Below are positions 29,270 through 39,047 of a stretch of 64,000 bases of DNA, one piece after another. The DNA comes from JAWKVD01 sp041398225. Its GTDB lineage: Bacteria > Pseudomonadota > Alphaproteobacteria > Caulobacterales > Hyphomonadaceae. Each line of letters begins with the position of its first letter. Positions within the stretch are counted from its first letter, which is position 1. The stretch covers positions 1 to 64,000 of the forward strand of contig JAWKVD010000018.1 in NCBI GenBank assembly GCA_041398225.1, in the 5' to 3' direction. The position numbers and the translations under genes were made by a program. A model generated the notes under the pieces. That model ran no database searches, was not told the origin of the DNA, and saw only the letters and a list, made by a program, of their open reading frames with translations.

Positions 29270-30463
29270 CTACTGGTGGTCCCGAAGGCCGAGAACGCGC
29301 TTGGCCACGACGTTGAGGTTGACCTCGGACGTGCCGCCCTCGATCGAATTGCCCTTGGCGCGCAGCATGGCCTGCGTTGCGGCGACCTCCTGCGGCTTGA
29401 AGCCTTCGCCGCCCCAGCCGAGACCCTGCAGTCCAAGCGCTTCGACCTGAAGCTCGGTCTTGGTCTGATTCATCTTCGCGGCGGCGTATTTGACGATCGA
29501 TGTGCCCGGACCGACGTCCGCGCCGGCCTTCGCCTGTTCGGCGTTCCGCTGAACCGTCAGCGCGAACGCGTCGGAGTACATCTCGTTGCGGGTGATCCGC
29601 GAACGAAGGTCGGTGTCGGCCAGAACGTCGTTGCGCACGCCGACATATTTCTTCGCCAGCGCAGGCAGCGACAGGCCGGCATTGCGGTCCGAGCCGAAGC
29701 CGGTCTTGGAGATGTTGATGCGCTCGTACTGAAGCAGGCGCTTGGCGATGTCCCAGCCCTTGCCGGGCGTACCCACGAGTTGATCCTTCGGCACCTTCAC
29801 ATCGGTGAAGAAGGTTTCGCAGAAGGGCGAGGACCCGGAAATCAGCAGGATCGGGCGCGCCTCGACGCCGGGCGTCGTCATGTCGAAGAGGATGAAGGAG
29901 ATGCCTTCATGCTTCTTGGTGAAGTCGGTGCGGACCAGACAGAAGATCCAGTCGGCATGGTTGGCGTAGCTGGTCCAGATCTTCGATCCGTTGATCAGGT
30001 AGTGATCGCCCTTGTCCTCACACTTGGTCTGAAGGCCCGCGAGGTCGGAGCCGGCGCCGGGCTCGGAATAGCCTTGGCACCAGCGCGTGCGCCCGTGCAC
30101 GATATCGGGGAGGAAGCGCTTCTTCTGTTCCTCGTTGGCGTATTCGAGCAGGACCGGTCCCAGCATCCACAGGCCGAACGAAGCCAGCGGCGCGCGCGCA
30201 TTGATGGCCTGGAGCTCCTGCTCAAGAATCAGATTCTCGTCCTTGGAGAGGCCGCCGCCGCCATACGCCTTCGGCCAGGTTGGCGCGGTCCAGCCCTTTT
30301 CCGCCATGCGTTCGAGCCAGACCTTCGAATCCGGGTTCTGGAAGACCTGATTGCGGCCGCCCCAGACGACTTCCTCCTCGACCATCGGCGTCCGCATCGA
30401 GGCGGGGCAGTTGGCGTCCAGCCACGCGCGGGTCTCAGCACGGAAGGTCTCAAGGTCGGACAT
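29270..30463 (-). CDS. acyl-CoA dehydrogenase, large-subunit type
   Basis: 397-residue FAD enzyme. Hallmarks are GWTAPTWPKAYGGGGLS, RWCQGYSEPGAGSDLA and KIWTSYANHADW; near the C-terminus SIEGGTSEVNLNVVAKRVLGL carries the catalytic-base Glu position. This is the type of the large subunit in pimeloyl-CoA-like and related two-component enzymes; the small-type gene is 1.7 kb downstream on the same strand. GGAGG lies 7 bases before ATG. Confidence 0.88.
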   Translation of the reverse strand: MSDLETFRAETRAWLDANCPASMRTPMVEEEVVWGGRNQVFQNPDSKVWLERMAEKGWTAPTWPKAYGGGGLSKDENLILEQELQAINARAPLASFGLWMLGPVLLEYANEEQKKRFLPDIVHGRTRWCQGYSEPGAGSDLAGLQTKCEDKGDHYLINGSKIWTSYANHADWIFCLVRTDFTKKHEGISFILFDMTTPGVEARPILLISGSSPFCETFFTDVKVPKDQLVGTPGKGWDIAKRLLQYERINISKTGFGSDRNAGLSLPALAKKYVGVRNDVLADTDLRSRITRNEMYSDAFALTVQRNAEQAKAGADVGPGTSIVKYAAAKMNQTKTELQVEALGLQGLGWGGEGFKPQEVAATQAMLRAKGNSIEGGTSEVNLNVVAKRVLGLRDHQ

Positions 30464-30579
30464 GTGTCATCCTCCAGCGGCGTCGGGAAACGCTCATGTT
30501 CTCGGGTCAACGGCTATCGGGCGGCGCCGGACCGGTCAAGGTGAGGGAGCGAGGCGACCGATGAAGAACGTCTGCGGCG

Positions 30580-30804
30580 TCAGCGAAGCCCGAGCCGTCC
30601 GCCCTCGACATGCAGCCCGGCGAGCGACATGGCGTGGACGCCGGCTAGGAATATCGCCGCGCCGCTGAACAACATGATGTAGCGCCAGGGGATCCAGCGC
30701 ACGCGCACCGTGTCGCGCCGGGGGCGTGACGACCGCCACAGCGACAGGAGAAGCAGCGCAAACGCCACGGCCAGGGCCAGGAGGGTGATGGAAAGCTCGG
30801 ACAT
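30580..30804 (-). CDS. small two-TM membrane protein
   Basis: 74 residues: TM1 at about 5-22, a basic cytoplasmic loop WRSSRPRRDTVRVRW, TM2 at about 43-62. No family recognised, but such proteins recur in this bacterial group. The ATG at 30804 gives a clean membrane protein; the gene lies 46 bases after the glycosyltransferase start side and 116 bases before the acyl-CoA dehydrogenase start on the same strand. Confidence 0.55.
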   Translation of the reverse strand: MSELSITLLALAVAFALLLLSLWRSSRPRRDTVRVRWIPWRYIMLFSGAAIFLAGVHAMSLAGLHVEGGRLGLR

Positions 30805-30850
30805 GCGCGCTCAGTTAGCGCGTCGTTCCGATCCAGGGAAGCGGGCATAG

Positions 30851-32320
30851 TCAGGGGAGAGGTTTCCATGGCGGCCGCGAGCGCCCGTGCGGGGTCTTGG
30901 CCCAGTAGTGGGGGCTCGTCTTCAGCTCCCACAGGGCGCAGGCGGCGGCGACCGACATCAGCGGCCAGTAGAACGGCAGAAGAAGGTAAGCGGCGATAGG
31001 GCGATCTTTGGTCGGCGCGGCCAGCGCCGAACCCAGCACGCTGCCATAACCGGCCCCCAGCAGCGCCCCATGCCATGCCTCGAACCCCGCATTAGGAAGA
31101 AGAAACGCCAGAAATATCCAGATCAGGGTGGGGCCATGCGCGGCCGCGGCCAGTATGGACCCGCCCAATACGAGGTTGATGGCCAGATAGCGAAGCAGGC
31201 CGAGTTCGCGGATTGCATCTAGCGGCCGGCGGTTCAGCACGAGCCAGGTTTGCATATGCCCTTTCATCCAGCGGGTCCGCTGACGCAGCCAGACGCCGGC
31301 GCCCGTTGGCGCTTCCTCCAGCGTCGGCGCATGAACGATCCGGGCGCTGCAACCGTCGCGCGCGAGACGTATGCCGAGATCGGCGTCTTCCGTGACGTTC
31401 CAGGCGTCCCAGCCGCCGGCCGCCAGCAGACGATCCCGCCGGAAAAAATTGCTGGTGCCGCCCAAAGTCAGCGGCACGTTGACGCGAGTGAGAAACGACA
31501 GCCACACGCGAAAATGGATCGCATACTCGATCTCGAACTGGCGCGCGATCCAGCTGTCTGCGCCGTTGTGCGCGGCAAGCGGCGCCTGAACCACGGCGAG
31601 ATTTTTCGGCCCGGATTGAAACGCCGCGACAACTTCAAGAAGTTGGTTGGCCTCAGGCAGGTCCTCCGCGTCGTAGACCCCGACGAGGTCGCCGGTCGCT
31701 TCCAGCAGGCCGTAGTTGAGCGCGCGCGGTTTTGTTCTGGGCTCTCCCGGTGGGACGGGAACGATCCGGACGTGAGCCGGCAAGGAGCTGACGGTAAGGG
31801 CTTCCAGGGTCTCCTCGTCGTCGAACTCGACAAGCAGCAGAACCTCAAGACGGTCGGCCGGGTACTTCAGTCGGCTCACCGCTCTCACGAACTGCGCGGC
31901 GACCTCCTTCTCCTTGTGCAGCGGGGCGAGGATGGTGATGGTCGGCGGGGACGCGGCGCCGATCGCATCGGCGAGCTGAGCTGGAGCGCCGGGCCGCCGG
32001 TCGAGCAACGCAACGATCGTCGCCGCGATCCGAATGCAGATGATGGCGGAGAACACCGCGGTCAGTATCGCCGCGAGCGCCGCTCCCAACGCGGCTGGAG
32101 CAAGAACGAGCATCACGCCGGCGGCGCCGAGCAGCGCCCATACGCCGGACCGTTGTCCGGGCGAAAGGCCGGTTCGTGCGGAACGTTCGGGGCGGCCGTC
32201 GGCAAGCCCCATGCTGGCGAAACGCAGTGCGCGCGCGTCTTCAAGGCGGCGCGCCAACCGCTGCTCACGGTCGTCGGACGCATCGCCCCACGCGGCGCGG
32301 TCCTCGCTCGATCTGCCCAA
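30851..32320 (-). CDS. glycosyltransferase family 2, cellulose-synthase-like membrane enzyme
   Basis: 489-residue processive-type GT2. Two hydrophobic segments at about 58-100, then the GT-A domain: ITILAPLHKEKEV, VYDAEDLPEANQL (substrate/metal Asp residues), TEDADLGIRLA (catalytic TED) and RQRTRWMKG (the QxxRW acceptor motif). Three or more hydrophobic segments close the protein. It likely polymerises or transfers sugars across the inner membrane, making an exopolysaccharide; no other biosynthetic genes lie beside it. The start is a TTG with GGGGGA 5 bases upstream; an ATG 36 codons later is a weaker alternative. Confidence 0.85.
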   Translation of the reverse strand: MGRSSEDRAAWGDASDDREQRLARRLEDARALRFASMGLADGRPERSARTGLSPGQRSGVWALLGAAGVMLVLAPAALGAALAAILTAVFSAIICIRIAATIVALLDRRPGAPAQLADAIGAASPPTITILAPLHKEKEVAAQFVRAVSRLKYPADRLEVLLLVEFDDEETLEALTVSSLPAHVRIVPVPPGEPRTKPRALNYGLLEATGDLVGVYDAEDLPEANQLLEVVAAFQSGPKNLAVVQAPLAAHNGADSWIARQFEIEYAIHFRVWLSFLTRVNVPLTLGGTSNFFRRDRLLAAGGWDAWNVTEDADLGIRLARDGCSARIVHAPTLEEAPTGAGVWLRQRTRWMKGHMQTWLVLNRRPLDAIRELGLLRYLAINLVLGGSILAAAAHGPTLIWIFLAFLLPNAGFEAWHGALLGAGYGSVLGSALAAPTKDRPIAAYLLLPFYWPLMSVAAACALWELKTSPHYWAKTPHGRSRPPWKPLP

Positions 32321-32446
32321 GAAGTCCCCCCGTCCCCAACCCTTTCTTCAATACTCGATGCGGCTGGACGCGCAAGTCTGCGGTATCTTGCGCCGCTATC
32401 AGTTTGCGCTTGCACGCGCCGAACGACCGGGGAACATGTGACCGCC

Positions 32447-33472
32447 ATGAATTTTGCTTCCGACACAACCGCGCCGGTTCACCCAAAGATTCTGTCCGCG
32501 CTCGCAAAGGCGAATGACGGGTACAGCGCCAGTTATGGCGAGGATGAATGGTCGCGCGCCGCGCGGGACGCGTTGGCCGGTGTGTTCGAAACCGACCTGG
32601 ACGTCTGGCTGGTCGCATCGGGGACGGCCTCCAACGCGCTGGCGCTTTCGGTCCTGTGCCCGCCCACGGGCGCGATCGCCTGCCATCGCGAAGCGCACAT
32701 CGAACGCGATGAGCGCGGCGCCCCGGAGTTTTTCACCGGCGGCGGCAAGCTGGCGCTGCTCGATGGAGATCACGGCCGTATAGATTTCGGCGCGCTCGAA
32801 CGGGCGGTCGTCGCGAACAACCCGGACTTCGTGCACGAGACGCCGCTGCATGCGCTCAGCCTGTCCAATCTGACGGAATGCGGCACGGCCTACTCCGCGG
32901 AAGACCTTCGTGCACGCGCTGCGCTGGCGCATGCCCACGGTCTGCGCGTTCACCTCGACGGCGCGAGGTTCGCGAACGCCGTCGCAAGTCTCGGCGCCTC
33001 GCCCGCCGATCTCAGCTGGCGAGCCGGCGTCGATGTCCTCAGCTTCGGGGCCAGCAAGAACGGCGCGATCGGTTGCGAGGCGATCGTTCTTTTTGGAGAG
33101 GCGAGGGAGGCGTTCGCGGGGCTGAAAGTCAGGGCGAAGCGCGCCGGCCATATGCCGGCCAAATTGCGGTTCACGGCGGCGCAGATGTGCGCCTATCTCG
33201 AAGACGGGTTGTGGCTGGAGCTGGCCGGCGTAGCGAACAAGGCGGCCGCAAAGCTGGCCGCTTCCCTGGAGCAGGCGTGCGGCGCGGAGCTGGCCCATCC
33301 GCTCGATGGAAACCAGCTGTTCGTAAGCCTGCCGCAGCCGGTCCAGCAGCGGTTGTCCGAAGCCGGCGCGCGCTTTTATCCCTGGCTCGACGGGTCTTGC
33401 CGGTTCGTTTGCTCGTGGTCGACGACAGACGAAGATATTCATTCTCTTGCGGAAATTGCCCGGAAGTCTTGA
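32447..33472 (+). CDS. low-specificity L-threonine aldolase
   Basis: 341-residue PLP enzyme that splits threonine or allo-threonine into glycine and acetaldehyde. Family segments: NFASDTTAPVHP, the SYGEDEWSRAARDALAGVF region, HLDGARFANAVASLG, and the PLP lysine K204 in FGASKNGAIGCEA. A GTG three codons upstream (32438) has a better spaced GGGGA, so the true start may be there. Divergent from the glycosyltransferase. It could feed glycine to the gcv system, though the loci are far apart. Confidence 0.9.
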   Translation: MNFASDTTAPVHPKILSALAKANDGYSASYGEDEWSRAARDALAGVFETDLDVWLVASGTASNALALSVLCPPTGAIACHREAHIERDERGAPEFFTGGGKLALLDGDHGRIDFGALERAVVANNPDFVHETPLHALSLSNLTECGTAYSAEDLRARAALAHAHGLRVHLDGARFANAVASLGASPADLSWRAGVDVLSFGASKNGAIGCEAIVLFGEAREAFAGLKVRAKRAGHMPAKLRFTAAQMCAYLEDGLWLELAGVANKAAAKLAASLEQACGAELAHPLDGNQLFVSLPQPVQQRLSEAGARFYPWLDGSCRFVCSWSTTDEDIHSLAEIARKS

Positions 33473-33587
33473 TGGTGAGCCGTATTGTCACCGCTATGCT
33501 GCAAGCCGGCGGGACTCCTTAAGCAAATGTAGACCTCGATATTTTACGTTGTTCCTTCGGGTCATCGTTGGGGCGACAGGAAGCCAA

Positions 33588-35915
33588 GTGAGCTGGCGCT
33601 GGCTTAAGGAAAGCGTGCTGGGACCGATCGGGGTCCCCGAGCCGTACAGGCAAGACGTGCGGGCGAACCTGCACGCCCGCTTTCTGCAGTTCACGACCGT
33701 CGCCAATACCTACGGCCTCATCGTGGCGTCGGTTATGGTGCTTATCCTGCTTCAGGACCATCACGGGCTTGCCGAACACATCGTGCCGATCGGCGTCGCC
33801 TGGTTCGGCGCGCTGGCCCTGATCGTGAATCAGGTCCGGGGAGACGTGCGAGATCCCGCATCCATTTCTGTGAGCCGCATTCTGATCGGAACGACGGTTG
33901 CGTCGTGCGTCTGGGGCAGCCTGATCTTCACCGTGATAAATCACGCTCAGCCGGAGCAGGATCTCTATGTGGGCCTGTTCATCGCGTGCGTTTTTTGCGC
34001 CGGCGCTTTCGCGCGCTCCAGCATGCCCGCCTCGGCGCTTATCTATTCGTGCGTTCTTGCGGCCAGCATCATGTTGGCGCTTGTTCTGGACAAGCGCGAT
34101 GGCTTGCTTCAGTTCGCATTCCTGCTGGGCGCATCCGTGATCGGCTTGCAGCTTTTTTCGATCCTTGCGGCCAGGCGCCGGGCGGGACGCATAGCGAGCC
34201 TCAGGGCGCTTGAGCGATCGCATGAAATTGCAGCGCTTCAATTGCAGGAGTTCGAGGCGCAATCGGCGGACTGGATGTGGAGGATCGACGACGACGGTCG
34301 TCTGGTCGACGTTTCCCCGAAATTCGCCCAGGCTGCCGGCGCCGATGCGACGCTGTTGCAGGGCGAACGCTTTCTTGCGCTCTTCGCGCCGGAAGCCGAG
34401 GAGCATTTCGACGCGCTGCTGCGGTCGCGCCGGGCTTTCCGCGATATGACTTTCGAGATCCAAGTTCCGCGCGGTTCGCGGTGGTGGTCGATCAGCGGAA
34501 CGCCGACAACCGACGGCGGTTACAAGGGCGTGTGCTCGGACGTCACCCGCCGCCACGAGGCGGAAACGAAAGCCGCCTTCGTGAGCGAGTTCGATCACCT
34601 CACCGGCCTGTCCAATCGCGCCGCCCTTGTGCAGCAACTCGAAGCCGCTTGTGCGGGCGCGTCCGGGCCGGGCGACGAATTCGCGTTGCTCTATGTCGAC
34701 ATCGACAGCTTCAAGACAGTCAACGACACCCACGGCCACGCAGCGGGCGATGAGTTTCTCAAGGAGATCGCCGAGCGCTTGCAGGACGCCGCCGGCGAGG
34801 ATGCTTTCGTATCGAGGCTGGGAGGCGATGAGTTTGCGGTGCTTCTTCGCGCCTCCTCCCGCGACATGGCCGACGAGATCGCGGACCATGCGCTGGACGC
34901 CATGCTGGCGCCCGTCATTGTGGGTGGACGAGAGATATTGGGCAGCGGCTCCATCGGCGCGGTGATCGGTCCGGGCGACGGCGCTGACGCGGCCACGCTT
35001 TTGAAACATGCGGAACTCGCGCTCTATCGCGCCAAGGCGCAAGGGCGCGGATGTAGCCGCTTCTTCGAGGGGGGGATGGAGGCGGATGCGCGGCAACGTG
35101 CCGATCTGGAATCCGATCTGCGCCGCGCGCTGTTCACCGACGCGATGGACCTGCATTTCCAGCCGCTCGTCGATACCCGAAGCGGCAGGGTGTGCGCCTA
35201 CGAAACCTTGTTGCGCTGGAACCGTCCGGGGCACGGGCTTGTTTCGCCGGTCGCCTTCATCGGTTGCGCCGAGGAGACCGGCATCATCGTTCCGCTGGGG
35301 GAATGGGTGATCCGCAACGCGGTGAAGGAAGCCGCCCAGTGGCGCGACGATGTCACCGTCGCCGTCAATCTGTCGCCGGAGCAGATGCGCAACCCTTCAA
35401 TCGTGCAGGTCGTGGTGTCGGCTCTGTCGTCTGCTGAACTCGATCCGGGACGGCTTGAAATCGAGATAACGGAATCGGTGTTGATGAAGGACAGCGAGGC
35501 CAATCTCCGCACGCTCCACGCGTTGCGAGAGGTCGGCGTGAAGATCGCGCTGGACGATTTTGGAACCGGCTTCTCTTCGCTCAGCTATCTGCGCACCTTC
35601 CCGTTCGACAAGCTGAAGATCGATCAGAGCTTCGTTCGCGACATTCACAAGACCCCGGAAAACCAGGCGATCGTTCGCGCCATCATCTCGCTTGCGCGCG
35701 ATCTCGGAATGCGTTGCACGGCCGAAGGCGTCGAGAACGAGCAGCAGGCCGCGATACTGGCGAGCCTCGGCTGTACGGAAGTGCAGGGCTATTTGTTCAG
35801 CCGACCGGTTCCCGCCGCCGAACTCCCGAAGAAGCCGGCGGCGCAGAGCGCGGATGCGCCGAATGCCGACGTACGAAATCTTGCGTCGCGGCGCACGGCC
35901 GCCGGCCCCAACTGA
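33588..35915 (+). CDS. membrane GGDEF-EAL protein (c-di-GMP turnover)
   Basis: 775 residues. About six hydrophobic segments between 35 and 200 form an N-terminal membrane sensor (MASE-like); a PAS-like domain follows (about 225-330, WMWRIDDDGRLVDVSPKFAQ). The GGDEF domain has an intact LGGDEF (412-416) but lacks the RxxD inhibitory site. The EAL domain has ETL (539-541) in place of EAL, with the other catalytic motifs intact (NLSPEQM, ITESVL, LDDFGTGFSSL, KIDQSF, EGVEN). Both synthesis and hydrolysis of c-di-GMP are possible. GTG 33588 has AGGA 6 bases upstream. Confidence 0.9.
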   Translation: MSWRWLKESVLGPIGVPEPYRQDVRANLHARFLQFTTVANTYGLIVASVMVLILLQDHHGLAEHIVPIGVAWFGALALIVNQVRGDVRDPASISVSRILIGTTVASCVWGSLIFTVINHAQPEQDLYVGLFIACVFCAGAFARSSMPASALIYSCVLAASIMLALVLDKRDGLLQFAFLLGASVIGLQLFSILAARRRAGRIASLRALERSHEIAALQLQEFEAQSADWMWRIDDDGRLVDVSPKFAQAAGADATLLQGERFLALFAPEAEEHFDALLRSRRAFRDMTFEIQVPRGSRWWSISGTPTTDGGYKGVCSDVTRRHEAETKAAFVSEFDHLTGLSNRAALVQQLEAACAGASGPGDEFALLYVDIDSFKTVNDTHGHAAGDEFLKEIAERLQDAAGEDAFVSRLGGDEFAVLLRASSRDMADEIADHALDAMLAPVIVGGREILGSGSIGAVIGPGDGADAATLLKHAELALYRAKAQGRGCSRFFEGGMEADARQRADLESDLRRALFTDAMDLHFQPLVDTRSGRVCAYETLLRWNRPGHGLVSPVAFIGCAEETGIIVPLGEWVIRNAVKEAAQWRDDVTVAVNLSPEQMRNPSIVQVVVSALSSAELDPGRLEIEITESVLMKDSEANLRTLHALREVGVKIALDDFGTGFSSLSYLRTFPFDKLKIDQSFVRDIHKTPENQAIVRAIISLARDLGMRCTAEGVENEQQAAILASLGCTEVQGYLFSRPVPAAELPKKPAAQSADAPNADVRNLASRRTAAGPN

Positions 35916-35921
35916 GCGCTC

Positions 35922-37223
35922 TCAGCGGTACTCGATCCGCTTGCCCTTCGTCGTGACCTTGTTGCAGCGCCCCTGGATCACGTCGTTCGCCCACACGCAC
36001 TCGCGCGCGGAGCCGTCCGGGAAGGTCTCGACGCCTTTGCCGTTGCGCTTGCCCTGCATATAGGTCCCGTCGAACCGCACGCCGTCGGACCCAATGATCG
36101 TAACGGGGCCGTTCAGAACGCCTTCGGTCCACTGGCCGTCGAACGTGGCGTTCGGTCCGGTGTCCACGGCGTGACCGTTTGGCCGGTGATCGAGGAAGTC
36201 TCCCGTGATGGTTCGGCCGTCGGGATAGGTGAGCGTGCCGGGCCCGACCTGTTTGTCGTCGACGAACGTTCCGCTGAAGCGTCGTCCGTCGCCGAAGGTG
36301 GCTTCGCCCTGACCCTGGCGCTTGCCGTTCGCGAAGACGCCTTCGAATGCGTATGAGCCGTCGGCGTAGGAGAGTCGCCCCGGACCGTTGCGCTGATCGT
36401 CTTTCCAGGCGCCGGAATAGGTCCATGCGTTGCCTGCGCCGATATAGGCGCCCTGGCCGGAGCGTTGATCCCTGACCCATTCGCCCTCGTAGCGCGCGCC
36501 GTCCGGATAGATCATCGTGCCGACGCCGTCGCGCAGCCCGTTCTTGAATTGACCGTCGTAGATGAGCCCGTTGGAGTAAACGAGCCGACCGCTGCCTTCA
36601 CGCTTGCCGTTGATGTAGTCGCCTTCATAGGTCTGCCCGGACGGCGTCGTTTCCTTGATGCGGCCCATAGGCTGATCATCCCGGAACGAGCCTTCGATGC
36701 GATAGCCGTCCCTGCACGCGTAAACCCCTTGGCCGCTGCGCTTTCCGCCTGAATAGTCGCCGGTGTAGGTGCATCCGTTGGTGAGCGTTTCCTGGCCTTT
36801 GCCTTCACGCATGAAGTCGAGGTCGATGTTTCTCAGCTCCGCAACGCCGCCCTGTTCGGCGCACGCGCATGGCAGGGTCGCCGAAACGCTTGTTCCCGCT
36901 TCGACATAACCGAGATCGCGTTGGGGGCCGGTGAACTCAGCGCCCCGTTTGCACGCGAAGATTGCGTTGCGGGCGACGGCCGTCCCGGAGCTGGCGCTCT
37001 TGTTGGTGAACTGAATTTCGACATTGGAGCCGTCGCAGGCGGCGGCCGGCGTCGAACGCCAGCGAACCTCCTTGCCGTCCGACCACATCAGCGGCTCCCG
37101 CCAGTCTCCGGCGGTTTGCTGGGCCAAAGCGGGGCTTCCGGCTGCTGCTGACAGCGCGAGCGCCGCGAACATCAGGGCGGGAAGGGCGAACCCCGGCTTC
37201 AGGGCGGCGCCGAACCTGGACAT
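35922..37223 (-). CDS. exported MORN-repeat protein
   Basis: 433 residues. Signal peptide of about 35 residues ending ALAQ. A Cys-containing N-terminal domain (about 36-150) precedes eleven tandem MORN repeats of about 23 residues, each with the pattern Y-x-G-x-(F/Y/W)-x-x-G-x-x-x-G-x-G (for example YEGDYINGKREGSGRL). The last repeat is followed by a short Cys-containing tail (RECVWANDVIQGRCNKV). MORN repeats usually act as membrane or protein scaffolds; an extracytoplasmic form is less common. GGAG lies 7 bases before ATG 37223. Convergent with the GGDEF-EAL gene. Confidence 0.87.
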   Translation of the reverse strand: MSRFGAALKPGFALPALMFAALALSAAAGSPALAQQTAGDWREPLMWSDGKEVRWRSTPAAACDGSNVEIQFTNKSASSGTAVARNAIFACKRGAEFTGPQRDLGYVEAGTSVSATLPCACAEQGGVAELRNIDLDFMREGKGQETLTNGCTYTGDYSGGKRSGQGVYACRDGYRIEGSFRDDQPMGRIKETTPSGQTYEGDYINGKREGSGRLVYSNGLIYDGQFKNGLRDGVGTMIYPDGARYEGEWVRDQRSGQGAYIGAGNAWTYSGAWKDDQRNGPGRLSYADGSYAFEGVFANGKRQGQGEATFGDGRRFSGTFVDDKQVGPGTLTYPDGRTITGDFLDHRPNGHAVDTGPNATFDGQWTEGVLNGPVTIIGSDGVRFDGTYMQGKRNGKGVETFPDGSARECVWANDVIQGRCNKVTTKGKRIEYR

Positions 37224-37443
37224 GGCGATACTCCGGACTGGGGTGCGCGACCGCCGCACCCGGCTTGATGGCTTGTATAGAGTGCGTTGAAGGATTGCAG
37301 AAATATGGCGCACATGCGGAGAGATGGCGGGCGGCTCGCCGCCGGCTGAGCCATGCGACAAGACCACGCAAACCGCACGGGAAGACCTGATTTCGCCAGA
37401 ATTCCGGGCAAAAGTCCCGCAAAACAATACGCTGGAGGTCTGA

Positions 37444-37662
37444 ATGGGTTTGGTGAAGGTGAATGCAGCGGTGCTCGCCGGAGCGGCGTTCCTCGTCGTG
37501 ACAGGTTGCGGTCACACGATGGAGCAGCGCGCCGCCACGGGCGCTGCGGCGGGCGCGATTCTCGGCGGTCCCGTGGGCGCCGCGGTCGGCGCCGGGGTCG
37601 GGGCGGTGATCGATAAGATCGAGGGCGATCAGAACGACGCCGACGACAGCGTCTTCCAATAG
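37444..37662 (+). CDS. small glycine-zipper lipoprotein
   Basis: 72 residues. Signal peptide with lipobox VTGC (Cys22), then a short polar stretch and a glycine-zipper helix (GAAAGAILGGPVGAAVGAGV), ending in an acidic tail. Resembles YMGG-like/Rcs-type osmotically inducible lipoproteins of alphaproteobacteria. GGAGG 7 bases before ATG supports the start. Confidence 0.75.
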   Translation: MGLVKVNAAVLAGAAFLVVTGCGHTMEQRAATGAAAGAILGGPVGAAVGAGVGAVIDKIEGDQNDADDSVFQ

Positions 37663-37775
37663 CCAAAAGGCGTTGAAGGTCCGGGTGACCTGTGGTGGAC
37701 CCCGACCGTCGCTCAGCCTATATCCGCAACCCAGCTTTGGTTTGCTACGGGCCTTGACCCCGCAGGAGACGCGAC

Positions 37776-39047
37776 ATGACGACCATCATCGGACCGCGAG
37801 GCGGCCCGCCCACCACCGAATCCGCCAGTCCCCCGCTCGACGAGCTTTGCGATTTGTCGCGGCTTGGCGAGGTAGATCTGTCGGGCGCAGACCTTGATCT
37901 TGGCTTTGACAAACCGCGCAGCGAGACCCGCGTGGTCGCGGCGATGTCGGGCGGCGTCGATAGTTCGGTCACCGCAGCTCTCCTGAAATACGCCGGCTAT
38001 GACGTCGTCGGCGTCACGCTGCAATTGTACGATCACGGCGCCGCGCTGAAGAAACAGGGCGCGTGCTGCGCTGGCCAGGACATCCACGACGCGCGCCGCG
38101 TGGCGGAAGCGCTCGGCATTCCGCATTACGTTCTCGACTACGAATCGCGGTTCCGCGAGCAGGTGATGGAAGACTTCGCGGACACCTATCTGAAGGGCGC
38201 GACGCCCATTCCCTGCGTGCGCTGCAACCAGACGGTGAAGTTCAAAGACCTGCTGGCCACGTCGCGCGATCTTGGCGCCGACTGCATGGCGACCGGCCAT
38301 TACATTCGACGTATCGTCGACGCGAACGGCGTGGCGCAGCTTGCGCGTGCGGCGGATGCGGATCGAGACCAGTCCTACTTCCTGTTCGCCACCACGCGTG
38401 ACCAGCTCGATTTCCTGCGTTTCCCGCTCGGCGGCATGCGTAAGCCGGACGTTCGGCGGGCGGCGTCCGCGCTCGGCCTGCAGGTCGCGGCCAAACCGGA
38501 CAGTCAGGACATCTGCTTTGTACCGCAAGGGCGCTACACCGACATCGTCGAGAAGCTGCGGCCGGGCGCCAGCGAACCGGGCGACATCGTGCATCTCGAC
38601 GGTCGTGTGTTGGGGCGCCACGAAGGCGTGATCCGCTACACGATTGGGCAGCGACGAGGCATCGGCGTCGCGACGGGTGAACCCATTTTCGTTGTAAAGA
38701 TCGACGCCCCGAACCGTCGCGTGATCGTCGGACCGCGCGAAGCGCTGGCGACGCATGCTCTGGTGATCGGAGAGGCCAACTGGCTGGGTAAGGGAAGCCT
38801 CGAAGCTGCGTGCGATGCCGGAACGCCCGCGCTGGCGCGCGTCCGCTCGACGCGCGCGCCGGTTGCGGGGCGCATGGCCATGGTGACGGGCGACGACGGA
38901 CGACCCGCGCCGGGTTTTGTATTTGATCAGCCGGAGGAGGGCGTGGCGCCCGGGCAGGCCTGCGTGCTTTATGCGGCGCCGGACGCCGACATCGTACTGG
39001 GCGGAGGATTCATCGCGATGACGGTAAGCGCCGCGGATGCGGCCTAG
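37776..39047 (+). CDS. mnmA: tRNA-specific 2-thiouridylase
   Basis: 423-residue enzyme that adds sulfur to U34 of tRNA-Lys, -Glu and -Gln. The PP-loop MSGGVDSS is at 57-64; the catalytic cysteines are Cys147 (PCVRCNQ) and Cys247 (DICFVPQG). About 50 residues precede the PP-loop, longer than in E. coli MnmA but usual in alphaproteobacteria. AGGAG lies 7 bases before ATG. Convergent with the MOSC gene, whose stop overlaps by 4 bases. Confidence 0.95.
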   Translation: MTTIIGPRGGPPTTESASPPLDELCDLSRLGEVDLSGADLDLGFDKPRSETRVVAAMSGGVDSSVTAALLKYAGYDVVGVTLQLYDHGAALKKQGACCAGQDIHDARRVAEALGIPHYVLDYESRFREQVMEDFADTYLKGATPIPCVRCNQTVKFKDLLATSRDLGADCMATGHYIRRIVDANGVAQLARAADADRDQSYFLFATTRDQLDFLRFPLGGMRKPDVRRAASALGLQVAAKPDSQDICFVPQGRYTDIVEKLRPGASEPGDIVHLDGRVLGRHEGVIRYTIGQRRGIGVATGEPIFVVKIDAPNRRVIVGPREALATHALVIGEANWLGKGSLEAACDAGTPALARVRSTRAPVAGRMAMVTGDDGRPAPGFVFDQPEEGVAPGQACVLYAAPDADIVLGGGFIAMTVSAADAA

